Shown here: positions 33,185-48,109 of the stretch, in pieces
How the letters are laid out: the number at the start of each line of letters is the position of its first letter
Position numbering within the stretch: the stretch's first letter is position 1
Source of the DNA: Casuarina equisetifolia
Lineage: Eukaryota > Streptophyta > Magnoliopsida > Fagales > Casuarinaceae
Assembly (NCBI GenBank): GCA_028551475.1
Contig: CM052360.1
Coordinates: 15,488,501 to 15,552,500 of the forward strand
DNA length: 64,000 nt
Reading direction: 5' to 3'
Program-made: the position numbers and the translations under genes
Notes under the pieces: model-generated
The model's database searches: none
What the model was told of the DNA's origin: nothing
The model's input: only the letters and a program-made list of their open reading frames with translations

Positions 33185-33430
33185 ACCGGGGCTGAGTGAA
33201 CGGCTGGAGGAGCGAACGGTACCGGAACTGCGTGAACCTCGCCGTAATGGATCGGTTCCTCCCGTGTGAGAAGGATTCATACCGGAAGAGTTCTCTCTCT
33301 CCAAATTTTTGTCCAATAAGAATTGGAAAAAAAATTACAGAGAAAATAATAGAGAGAGAGAGAGAGAGAGAGAACCTTCGAGAAGGAGGAGCCGGAAGAA
33401 GAGGAGTCTGCGGGGTTCATCACCACAGAT
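33185..33430 (-). other. Possible 5' end of an unidentified gene
   Basis: On the minus strand an ATG near 33,420 gives MNPADSSSSGSSFSK followed by a GTTCTC donor-like step. After an AG-rich stretch comes a second open segment, MNPSHTGGTDPLRRGSRSSG and TVRSSSRSLSP, with a CCG|GTAACT donor-like end at about 33,187. The Ser/Arg/Gly composition and GC-rich islands look like the start of a plant gene with a disordered N-terminus. I do not recognise the protein, and no downstream exon is evident. Confidence 0.3.
33349..33373. repeat. (AG)n microsatellite
   Basis: About 12 AG units in the 5' leader-like stretch of the possible minus-strand gene. Pyrimidine (CT)n runs are common in plant 5' UTRs, which mildly supports a transcribed leader here. 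Confidence 0.85.
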
Positions 33431-33439
33431 TGCGTCGTT

Positions 33440-36400
33440 TCTTTTTCTCGACCAGAACAGAGCAAGAATCGAATTAGGTTAAATCGTTTTCATACAAGAG
33501 ACCGGATAGTTTTGGGGCCGAAAGTTCAAGATCTAGTCGATTTAAGAGTCTCTCCGGATAGGAGACCCAATAGTACGGAAAGGATACTGAAAGAATTATC
33601 TAATAAAACAAATGGTTATTTGAGTAATTGTATCAGATTTTGAGTTATTGTATCTAATAAAACAAAGAATTATCAGAATTATCTAATACTGAAAGACACC
33701 TTGTTCTTGCTAAACTACTCTTTAGCATCGTGGTATAAATAATACAAATTTTGTACATTCTTTATCAAAGAAAAATTCTTATTTGAGTATCCTAATTTTT
33801 TATTTTCTTGTTTTACATCAACAAAGTGACATTTTACGATAAATTAGTATGTGACAAACAAAAACATCAAATTAAAAATAATTTGAAATTATGAAATTAA
33901 AACCAAAATATATAGATCACATCTGTTCTTAACTATATTAATCACTTGTAAATTAATGCTCAATTTAAGATAACAAGATAAATTGTGTGTTAAGTGTAAC
34001 ATACTTTACTTTTTTATATTAAAAAGGTAAATGAGATGATTTGATCGTATAAAAAGATTGACTATTTCTTTTATTAAATTGACTTTTTAACCTAGACCTA
34101 TAACAAGTGATATCATATCTAAATTGAAACATGGTTCAATGAGCTTGTTATTGTTATTTCTTAATACGCGATGAAAAGTAGGTTCACCCAACAAGTTTAT
34201 GGTTCCTATATCCAAATATGGGATAGGCAATGACGAAACTCTTAGTATAAGGTTGACAAGAAATTTATTCATATTGAGAATAACATAAATTTTTATTAAA
34301 AAAAAAAAAAGAATTGAATTCTCCCATATCAAAAAGACATACAAATGATATCGGTGTATAACAGAATTAGAATACTCTTTTCATTAAGTTAACTTCTTAG
34401 GATAAACCTCTGCCGTGATAAAAGTTTCCCCCAACTTTGTTCGCTGTTGGCGGAGCCCGCCTTCTCCGTATTCCACATCTATCTCATTAACACATAATTG
34501 CCTCCTCCGGGTGGGCCCCGTTCTGAACAACCAACAGCAGGGCTCCACATAAACCGCCAAGCAATTCTCCCGTCGAAAACACTGCTCATCCCACCCATGA
34601 AAATAGCGACGGTCCGTGCAGTGCATTGACTCCGACCACGTGGTAATCGTACCACGCAGGCTCTGTGCCAATAAGAACCGTTGGATTATTTCAAACGCGA
34701 ATCTCAGCCCCACATTAATTTGTCTTCTGTTTCAGGTCTTCGTTTCATGGGTGGTGGCTGTCAAGAAACTAAATGCACATAGGAACGCTTTACGGGGGCT
34801 TGCTTACGCGCCGTTAGGAACGTGCTCGGGAGTAAGTTGTAGAATGTACGGTGTGTCTTGTTTTCGTTTTAAGTATTCTTTAATAACTCTAATCTTATTA
34901 TTTCATTCTTCAAACTAAAATGTATCATATTACTTACGCAATATCATTACTTCTTAGTTGTATTAATGACAAAAAGGACTATGTAGATGATACAATATAG
35001 TCTAAAATATCAAAATTTGAAAAATTTTAAAGTATAGCATTTGTTGTCTCTAAAAATCAATTGAAAGTTTCAATATTGAAGACTTTTTTAGATTGTAAAA
35101 ATAATTTTTCCTTTCTTTGGCCAAAATAAACATAGTTCTCAAATGATAAAGGAAAATTATGGTAAACAAAACTATGTATAAGTCTCAATGATTTTTTTAT
35201 CTACTTATGAAAATTAAATTAACAAAAGTATTAGATACCATATTTTTTTTACACAAAAATATACTATAAATGGCAAAGCCAAAGTGAAAATCTTTTTGTT
35301 GTGACAAGCTCTTTTATTCTAGTTCATGGTTTCTCTTGACTAAATTTGTAATCCAAGATGGAGATCAACCTTGAAAACTAGTGAGTAATCTTTATCATAA
35401 GAAAAATGCACACTCTTGATTTCTTCAAGATAGTTAGTTTGCAATACAATATAACTAAATAATTCTTCATCTCTCGGAAAAATTAGTGAACTACATAAAA
35501 TCAACAACCTTATCAATCTCACCTTTATAATTGATGAATGAGGTGAATATTTATTGAATGGTTTTGATGCATCAAAAATCAATTGTCAATCTCCTTTTTC
35601 ATTTTCACTTGAATTTAAATCATGAAAGCTTAGACTCTTCAATTGAGGATATAAAACTTTAGAATTGGAGAGTTTAAATTAGAAATTGCAATCAGAACAA
35701 CAATTACAAAAAAGCTTTAATAATATCATATTGGAAGTAGATTCAATTAATTCATTCCTATCCAAGGCAAATAAATAATTATTCAGTAATTGTTCTAAAC
35801 TTTTTTGGTTCAATAATTGTGTTCATTATAATTAATATCAAAGATAAATTCTACGTATTAAGTTTGAATCTTGAAAATGACTACAAGAGAGGGTTCTATG
35901 AAATGGCTAGGGAAAAGGGTGACCATCTATGGGGTGTGTATTAGCCACCTAAGGAGCCACTTGAGGATCTGGAAAACCTTTCCAGGAGTAGTTGTAGGAA
36001 ATGACCCATATGCTTCTTTCCTTGCCCAAAGTCTAAGCTTTTGCTTCCATGTTTTGAGTTGCTTTTTGCCATTGAAGAGCAGAATTGTTGCTCCACGAAT
36101 CAAACCCTCATCTCTCCCTCATGAAACATCCCAAACCTACGAGTATGATTGAGGATAAAAGCTCAGCCTCAAGGAACTTAATAGAGAAGTAAAGACACTT
36201 ATGACTGTGAACAAGCACAATAACCCAGATACATAACTGCCTCACTCTAACAGAAATGTAGAACCAAAAAACCGTAGGGTTAGTAGAACCACAGAAGGTA
36301 GAGGACATTTCTTCACCCTAGTAGTTGCTAAACAATTTAACAAGTTCTCTAGGTAAGGCTGAACCCAAAACGAAATTGACCAATGCGTAGGCCCCATTTT

Positions 36401-36505
36401 TTCAGGATGGCTAGATAAGTCAGAAAAAAGCATGCTGATTAACAAGTTCCTGGACTAAATACAGTGACAGCTACGAAATACAATTACTAAAGCAGGTAAT
36501 TTACC
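33440..36505. other. No gene recognised; contains a GC-richer island
   Basis: Mostly very AT-rich (33,480-34,380 and 34,910-35,870). The island at about 34,390-34,860 is GC-richer with many CpG and holds overlapping ORFs on both strands (109 aa minus, 100 aa plus). I match neither to a family. ORFs of 80 aa (35,340-35,582, minus) and 93 aa (35,871-36,152, plus) are likewise unrecognised. Confidence 0.4.
34636..34643. promoter_or_regulatory. G-box CCACGTGG
   Basis: Perfect palindromic G-box in the GC-rich island. G-boxes bind plant bHLH and bZIP factors. No gene can be assigned to it, so function is a guess. Confidence 0.3.
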
Positions 36506-36511
36506 ACTTAC

Positions 36512-36608
36512 CGTCAAGGCAAGTTGTGAGTGAACAGTTAAGTCTCTATATTTAGTACTCAATGTTATGAGTTCATTCCAACAATATGGCGGTCCAGCAG
36601 ATTCCAAT
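36512..36608 (-). other. Orphan exon of an unidentified gene
   Basis: A 97-bp open segment with a strong acceptor (TTTTTGTTGCAG) and an ideal donor (ACG|GTAAGT). It encodes LESAGPPYCWNELITLS then TKYRDLTVHSQLALT. It reads like a genuine internal exon of an alpha-helical protein. I cannot name it, and no flanking exon is recognised on this strand. It may be another isolated exon of the kind seen at 1.5-5 kb. Confidence 0.5.
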
Positions 36609-37316
36609 CTGCAACAAAAAGTAAAATGCCACTGACATAAGACGGCAATATCAATAACATTAAAAAGAAACAGTATTAGAAGACAGCAATAACATTAGTC
36701 AAAAATGTAAATGCTAAAGAAAAATAAGCATAGAATTATTAAAACACAAGAAATCTTCAAGAACAAAGTTTCTAGCCCCGTGAGATTTTGCACCCCACCT
36801 ATGTCAAACTGTCTAAGTAATATAGGAAATTAGAAGATCTGTTAAAATTCAACAGTCTAAAAAACAGAAGATCTGTACGAATGGTGTTACCAAACTCACT
36901 ATTACAGGTGAAAGAGGAAGTGAGAAAAAGGTGATTTAACATTTTGACATACGCATCATGTGCGCATTTGTGTGTGTGCCTTTGGGTTTCTGTTGTCCAG
37001 ATCAGGTCAGTTGATAGAGACCAAATAACAAAATCGAAAACATTTTTATTCTTGAAAATAGAGACGTCCGAAGAACCTTTTTGTTTATGCATTTATTTTT
37101 TTCTCATTTATATTTCTTCTTAGAGGGTGGATGGCAAGTGTGCAAGCATTCATTGCTAATGGGTAAGAGATGTATTAGGGCATTTGATAGGGTCCTTTCA
37201 AGTGCCAATCAAATACGTTAATGGATAAAATGGATTACATGTCCTAAATTATTCCTAATTGAGCTAGTTTGTCCAACAAAATCCACTTGGCATTTGCTAT
37301 ATTGAACAAATTGCTA

Positions 37317-38572
37317 AGTTAAACTATTTATGTGAGTTAGAAAGTAGAAATTCCTGTGATAAATTTTTGGATCAATTTGAGGTGCTAACTGATACCTAGG
37401 TTCAGATCTTTATTAGAAACAAAAAAATTTAAAAGAAATTGAAGAGACAATGCTTTTTAGCATTCTATTTCTCTTATTTGCTTGTTTTCTTCTACTACGG
37501 GAGATTTCTTTTCCTATTTTAAGTTTAAATTCATTCCCTTGGCTCTAAAATTTAAGTTTTATTATTTTCCATTTCTGTTTTCAGTTTGATTTTATTTTCT
37601 CAACATTTTTATTTATTGCAGCAATACTTTAAGTTATTTTTTATCTTAAAATTAAACAAAAATAATGAAAGTTACATCCATATTGTAATAGTACCATTCT
37701 TCCTATATTTTACATATGAATATATTTGATTGTGTGTGATTTTGTAGCTATTTTTCGATCTAATTGTATAAATGTAGTTTACATCTTTCTAGATGAAATT
37801 TCATTATTGGTTGAGTTCATTACCTGCTCTAAACCTTCAATTGGTAACTTACTGAATGCTAGTTTCCTGTTAAGTGGGAAATTTAGGTTTCCAGACCTTC
37901 TAGAAGATAAAATGTGACCTAAATTATAGTTGGAGAGAGTGTTAATTCACCTTTAAATGATAGTCATTTCACCTTATTTTATGTTATGATAGTCAAGAAT
38001 TGATGAAGTTAGCAATGAACTCAAGAGCAACTATTGGGCTTGGGGAGAATAAAATAATAGTTTTAGTGTGGAAGCTTAAATATCTTGAGCTATTAGAAGT
38101 TTGGTTCTATTCGAACAATGTTTTAGGCCTTTTCTTTGTCAGACTAGTGTCAACAAATGGTGTCTTGGTTGTCATTTTCACATTTATTATGAGGTTCATT
38201 TTTCTTTCCTTATAACCTGCGTTGCAATGCATGCTCATGGCAAAATTAATTGATTTGATGTCTTTATGTTATATATGCTACTTTGGAAAGGATAAGTGAC
38301 CTAACTCTCAATAATACTCGAGAGAATTAAGGTTTTTTATTTATTGAAGATCATCAAAATAGCTTATTTTAGTTTTTTCAGGGAAATTGTTCTTTCACTA
38401 TTGTAATTAAGATGTCATTCTCTGTACCCTTCATTTGAAGGAAGCACCAATATGCTTCCAGTTGTACAAAATAATAATACTCCTTATATTTCTTATCCTC
38501 TAACTATTGGTTGTCTAACCTATAATGCATTCTATAAGGACCACAGATCATAAATCAAATGGACATTTTTGG
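37317..38572 (+). repeat. Second duplicated gene segment, second copy
   Basis: Direct copy of 11,282-12,502. The exon at about 37,995-38,055 reads QELMKLAMNSRATIGLGENK and keeps 13 bases after AATAAAA that the first copy lacks. No other exons of that gene are here. It sits between the orphan exon at 36.5 kb and the CDC48C relic. Confidence 0.9.
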
Positions 38573-41200
<2,628 letters not shown>

Positions 41201-41204
41201 AAGG

Positions 41205-42935
41205 GTTGAATCGTCTTCCTTGCTCATTGTGCCTGAAGGACTCCACCCCGCGACGGAGGACTTCCTTGTTCATTATGCCTCCTCGGGACTTGCTTGTTCC
41301 TCGCGGGACTAACGGTGAGCCTAAACTTCCTCGGGATTTAAATAATCCTAGACTTTGGGCTTTGGGAATAGTTTTCAGATAATCCAATTAAGCCCAAACC
41401 TTCCTATAGAAATATCAGGAAGTTCCACGTCATATTCAAAACCTTGTCGAACAGCAGGCGTTTCTATGTAAATTTTTATAATCCAAAAAGTTATGATCCT
41501 ATATATCAAAAGTAGGAATTTTTATAATCCAATATGGAATTAATGATTCTTTGTAAACCTATGGATTCTTCAATTACTGTAGATATAAATAATCTTGCAT
41601 GTTATTATATTTTTATGTTTTTTATACGAACTACACTATACACAATATATATATAATCATTGTTTCACCCATCTTGCTTAATTTTAATTTTGTAGAATAA
41701 ATAATTTTTAAAATAATTCCTTTTAAGGTGAACACCTTGTAAAAATTTTACAACATCGGTGCACAATCCAAAATATTTCAAAATAAAAAAGAATGATTAA
41801 CCACTTAGATATATTATTGACAACATTAGAAACCAAATCAATGAGTTGGTGATTTATATGTTTGATTTAAAATCAAATAGAAGAGGACAAAGTGTTAGAT
41901 GTCTTGATAGAAGACCAAGAAATTTTACTTCAAATTGCTAGTAAGAGTGATAATCTTTAGTATAGTGAGACCATCTCAACCAACTAAACAAAAGTTTGAT
42001 AAAAAACCAAAAACTACCACAAAACCTTGTAAGATTGTTTCATCTTTGATGACTTTGAGTTGTTCACAAGGAACTAGCTCTGGTTAAAGAGCACCATTTT
42101 TGAGATATAGAAACATGATGGCTATTGTCCACATTCGACATAATTTTCTAATGCAAATGTTTCCTTTTGGTTTTTTTATCCTTTCCACTTTTCTCGAGAT
42201 ATATTCATTGAATGACAAATTTTTATTTTTGTTTCAGATAAGAATTGGATTTAACTAGCAGGAAGGGTGACAAATAACATAGAATAATTGTAGTTTTAAA
42301 CACTTTAATTGTATTATAAATATGATAACATTTTTGAGATTTTTTTGAGATTTTTTTCCCAAACCAAGTATTATTAATTTAACAACCAAATTTCTGAATT
42401 AATTAAATCAAATACTCAAAAACCCATGTAAATTATATTTTATAAACATTTAAGTGATTGTTCAAGAGCGAAATATGCTGATAAATAAATCACTCCAAAT
42501 CATAAACATCTCCACGACCTCCATGTTAGAACTATCATAAAAAAAAAAAGTATTCACATGCATTTATAAAAATAATTAGTGAAGATTCGACATTGGAAGA
42601 AATAAATTCAGGTAGAAACTTAAAAACTCGATTAGGATGAGATTATGGAAATTTTGTAAGCTTTCCTATTTAATTCACTGCATAAAAGTCATGCTTGACA
42701 AGGTTGCATAGCTAGCCTAACACTTGAAAATTAATATTTAGTTGTACATTCATTGTCAACTCATGTCTCACCTACAAAAGCATGCCTTAGACATGCTATG
42801 ATTTTGGAATTAGCAACTCTCTTGGAAGGGTTAAGCTGCATTACAACGGTAACTTGAACCCTGTAATTTGATCCCTCATCTAACCAATTCTTGATGCTTT
42901 TGATACCGTATTTTGGTTGGATAATATTTCAGTAA
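41205..42935. other. No gene recognised
   Basis: 41,205-41,400 is GC-richer and repeats a short theme (CTTGTTCATTATGCCTC, CTCATTGTGCCTG) that I cannot classify. 41,450-42,900 is AT-rich with no coding signal. Confidence 0.45.
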
Positions 42936-44751
42936 TTAGCTACCGACCAAATAAGTACGAGTTCTTAAGGATAAGGTTTCTTGTAGATGAATCAACAACA
43001 TAACCTTGACTTGTCATCCACAACAACAATTGGAGAAGCAATTCCTTCTTTTCAGGTTCTGCAATATAATGTGATATGGCCATCTGAAACAATCCCTGAG
43101 GAAATGACAATGATGTGAATAAGTCTGAAATTACAACTACTTTCATAGCCCTGAAAAAAAAAAAAAAAAGAAGGAAGATACCATCCTAGAACTATTGTTA
43201 CTTATCATTCCATCAAAACTAAAGGAGGAGGATATTAGAGGAGTTTTATCATGCTTTGGATACTTTAAAAGAATTTGATGATTGCTTGAAACTATATATG
43301 ATGAAAAAGGCAATGAAAATTGTGATTGTTTCTAGTCATCTCAAACCAAAGGAGAATGAAACAATGAAAGGACAACAGGTTTCCACCATAAAGATCTTTC
43401 ATTTTATCCCTTTGGTACATTCAAAAGTTGGAAGGCAAAGCATTGAAATTTTTCTCTTTCGCTACCTTTTCAAACCCAACTCTCCAACATCAGACTCTAA
43501 CTGTGCAAATTTGTGTGTTTTTAGGGGAAGTGTAAGCATAGCTACTTGTTCACACATGTACCCACATGGTAAGCAACATGCCAAAACTCAAAGTTAATAA
43601 GAATATCCTTAATCAATGAGAATCAATTCAAAGATTACTGTTGTTGAAGAGCAATACACATGAGAAGTCAAGTAATATTAAGATAGTGCGCAGGAGCAAA
43701 TTTAAGGATAACTTTTCCAAAACTCCACTTAAAAGTACATATATTGAAGAATAACTTAGTCTGGAACTAGAAAAAAGCTTTGTGTTGGGCATACATCTAA
43801 GGGTGTTTGGACCTTCTCCCTTGTTATTAACCTCTTTTGCCAATAGATGAATCACTAATTTTAGAAGCGCATTAAATGATCTAATTAATTCAATTTAGCT
43901 CTATATTGCTCATGCATGTGTGGGATAGGTTTGTGGGCATGTGTGGGTGCATGTGTGCATCCATACAAGTGTGAGTTTGACATGTATATCTAAATCTTAA
44001 AACTATGGTGACAAAGCCAATCTACATTGAGTGTCATCACTGAAATGGCTCCAGATATTGAAGAAAAAATGTAAAATAAAAAATATTGTTTGGCCAGGGA
44101 ATTCTAATGGGGAGACATAAGTTTCAGCAAACAAAGTTCATTACTGAAGCATGGCTTTTTATTCCATCCTAAAGTTTTTCCATTTCGATAGGAAAAAGAT
44201 TAAGAAATAAATAACCTCAAACGTTAAGACCTTCACCTAACTTTCTTTACATGACCAGCTTTGTGGACCAAATCACAGATGGGACCTACCTAAAACATAT
44301 TGATGAGGTTAGCAATCAAGACGATTTTGATTATCTCATATATGATATTTTGCAATAACTTCACATTGTGAACAAACAAGTAAAATAGCAACAACTGAAT
44401 TTGAACTATATGCCTAAAATCACCACATCATGATGCCTTTCATGTTCATAATCTTTCAATTGCACCATGCTTACTGTGGGGTGGACAACACAGATATGGC
44501 CCCATCTTGGTTTTAAGGATGAATGCTTACTATGTGGGAGTAAGATGTAGGTTGCATAAATATTCCATTTATGATTTCCAAATCAACCAATTTACACCAA
44601 CTATTTACCTTATCAATCTTGTAGCCAAAACCACAAATGACCTTTATAACATCATTTATTAAGTTGATGTTTCCTTACTTAAAAAAAAAAGACAATGCAA
44701 AAATTTTTTATTGCAAGCATAAAAATTGACCTGAGAATTGTCTTTAGCAAG

Positions 44752-45088
44752 TGTTTGAAGATGAGCTGCCACATCAACGGCCACTTCAGCATCCCCGACA
44801 AAGGAGACAATTGTGGCTCTACACCACCTCACCTACGACCCTAGCACCAAACACAATTGGTGCTATAGTTGTAGTTGAGCTACACACGTTACACAGACGT
44901 GCTACCGTAGCTACTGGAGTTCTTTTTCACTTATTTTATCTTTTCGGTTTTCTTTTTAACCAAGACATATTTGTTCATTGTAATACATCACGGGAACAAT
45001 TTCTCCTGAATACTCTTTGTATGTTGGTTTGTTTGTTAATGAAATTAACGAGATTCACCTATATCGTTGAGTTATTCATTTCTTTACA
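44752..45088 (+). repeat. 5' LTR of the Copia fossil
   Basis: 337 bp, TGTTTGAAGATGAGC to TTCTTTACA, pairing with 53,752-54,152. Begins TG and ends CA. Confidence 0.93.
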
Positions 45089-45589
45089 TGGTACCTGAGC
45101 CTAGGTTGTGAGAAGTTGCGTTTTCTTTTTTTATTTTATAAAACTCGCACTCCATACTTGCCGGTTCTTCGATCCAAACCCAAACACGCTTCCTCACCTC
45201 ACATAATTTTGCTATTCAGCCTTTTTTGCGTTGTTTTTTGCCATTTTTGGTCGTAGAATCGTATTTTCCAACCCCTTCTTCATCTCCAGCACTTACAGAA
45301 CACCTCTGCGACAACGTTCGCCTCCTGCTCAATACGACATCGTTTTTCCAATGAACTCGTAAGCAGAACGACATCATCACGACAACACTGCTCATAGTCA
45401 CCCTAACTTCGTTAATACGACGTCGTTAGGCTTCCTTGCCTTAATCTGCCCAAGTAGAACAACATCGTTATCTGTCTTCCTCATAAACGGCTCAATATGA
45501 CGTCGTTGGAGATTTCGCTCTAACCTGCCCACGCAGAAATGACGGTATCCTCACTTCGGCTCACACTTGCCCTAGCACAAAACGGTGTC

Positions 45590-47254
45590 TGATAACTCTA
45601 TTTTATATAGAGTTATTGTTATTATTTTAGGTTATATTTAATATAATTTTATTAAGTTATATTTATATTTAATTGTATTTAAGTATGTTTTTGTTATTTT
45701 AGGTAGCAAACCCAAAATGGAAGAAAAGTAAGGAAATGAAGCAAAAATTGGAAGAAAAAGAAGAGAGAAAAAGAAGCAATTAAGCTCACAAAGGAAAGCA
45801 CGTGAGGGAGGAACGAAAATAGAAAAGGGAAAAGGAGGCAGTCGGGCTTTGATGGTGGAAAAAAGAGAGACCCGAAGAAAAACGGAGAGAGAGAGGAGTC
45901 GGACCAGAGGAAAAAGAAGAGAGAGAGAAGCAAAGGTGAGCGGCTTCTCCTCGCCGGAAAATCTGGTGCACGCGCAACAGCGCGGAAGCTTGATAACGGT
46001 CGACGATCAGCCAAAAGCTGACCGTCACGTTCGTTTCCGGCGAAGGAGAAGCGTTTTCCGGTGTTCCAACGATAAAGTCCATATTTTCCGGTCGTTTCTG
46101 GGTTGATTTTGGAGAGAGGAGAACGGATCTGCAACTCTAACGTGATTTTCGGCAGTTCTGTGGTGGTTGCGTGCGGTTTCCGGCGGTTTTCCGGCGAAGA
46201 ACGGCGAACACCGTCGAAGCCTTTCCCGTCAGATCTACGCGTTTCTACAGCAGATCTGAGCAATTTCTTTGCAGATCGGTACTCCAAGGACCTCGATCTA
46301 TGTTTTCCTGAAGTTTCTGTGAAGACCGGCGGCGGCGCGTGGTGGCCGGACGGCGGCGCGTGTCACCGGAGCGTGTCAGCGCGTGCGAAAGCGCGTGAGG
46401 GCGCGTCTCTGCTCGTTTTCTTCCCGTTTTCCAGACAGCTTCTTCTCCTCCTCCTGATGTGCAGATTTGTGCAATTTGTTTTGTGATTTGAAGACATTTG
46501 GTGACAGCTTTAATGTTTTTAAATTCCAGAATATTTTGTTCACGTTTTTGCACTGATTTTTTTGAGTAAATATGTTGTTTTAATTTATTGTGTTAGAGCT
46601 ATGATAGAACTTAATTATGACGTATGAATGATATGATTATTTGTGTTTTGTGAGATATTTTATGAATGTGAAGTTGCATGTTACTGATCTTAATGCATTT
46701 AAGTGAGTAGCTACCACTTAGATGATTTGATTTGCATATTTGAGTTCGAACGACGACGATATGCAGTTGCTTCATGTAATATGCAACCATAGATTAATAT
46801 GGATAGAAATATGCCATATGATTTGTGTGGCTTTAGGTGTAAACTGGAATATTCACATATCTTAATGCGCTTAGTTCATTTAATTCATATGTAGACTCAC
46901 AGTGGATTAATGAGCTAAGTAGGTTCGCTACACCTAGACATAGGGTAGTGAATAAGTTAGGAAATTTCGCCATCACATAAGTAGAATTAATCTTGCTAGC
47001 ATGGATAATAAACATTTGTACTGAGTAATTAGGTGAAATCAAAAGCTCTAGCACATTTCGTTTATCAAGTTTAAATTAAATTTAGTTATTTAATCAATGT
47101 TTTACCATTTTAGTTGGCTAGATAAACTTTAGAGTCTATTCACCATTAGTAATTAATTAGTTTAGTAAACACTAGTCTTCGTGGGACGATACTCATACTT
47201 ATCATTATATTACTTGTTCGACATGTACACTTGCATGTAGAATTTCACCGAACA
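45590..47254 (+). mobile_element. Solo LTR A (1,665 bp) inside the Copia fossil
   Basis: Starts TGATAACTCTATTT and ends CACCGAACA, flanked on both sides by GTGTC (45,585-45,589 and 47,255-47,259), a 5-bp target duplication. No internal region of its own. Family unknown; the same family as 48,110-49,864. Confidence 0.88.
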
Positions 47255-48109
47255 GTGTCATTTGATCATCATGCCCTAATCCATGGCCGACGACCGCTCC
47301 ATCCATACCGGCAGCCAGTCCAGCAAAGTTCCACCCTATGTGCCGCCATACCGAAGTTACATGAGGCGAAATGCTCTGCCTCCCGAGCAGCCCTTAACCC
47401 ACCAAACTCCGTCGCGAGTTGACACTCCGCCGCGCCGGAATTTTGAAGAAAGAAACAATCGGGTCCAGGTTGAACCCAACTTCACTGACCCTCTCTATCC
47501 GCCCACTGGAGACACCAATTCTCTCACTTTGCTGACCATGAAACTGACTGGTACCTCAAACTACGCCGTTTAGTACGAGACGATGCTGATTTCGCTGTTA
47601 ATCAAGAACAAGCTCGTCTTTGTCGACGGGTCCTATCCGAAATCGGAGGACAGGTTGCCACTTCTGCCGCTCCGGGAACACTGCAATCAGGTTTGCCGAG
47701 GCTAGATGCTCAACTCGATCTTGGAGGAGCTCCACGGCGGGTTCATTTACACCCACTCCGCTGTAAAACTCTAGGCTAAGCTCTGTGCCCGGTATAATCA
47801 GGTCGACCCGAGTCGAATCTACGACCTAATCACCCATCTCTAGCACATCAGGCAAAGGGGAAGTTCGATTTCAATGTTCTTCGGGCAACTCCGAGAACTT
47901 TGGGAGGAATACGACTCAACTATGGAGCTCGAGTCGCCATAAATTCTTATTTATCCACCATGCGTCTGCCACCAAGAGAAAATGAAGTTTTATCAGTTCA
48001 TGCACCGCGTCGATGTGGCCTATTTAGCTGTCTGAGACCAAATTTTCATGATGAATCCCTTTCTTAATGTATTCTAGGCCTATTCGATCCTCATCAAGGC
48101 CGAGTATCA

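Noticed and set aside
34384-34713. 109-aa minus-strand ORF as a gene
   Set aside because: Cysteine-rich but unlike any family I know, no splice context, and overlapped by an ORF on the other strand; composition alone explains it.
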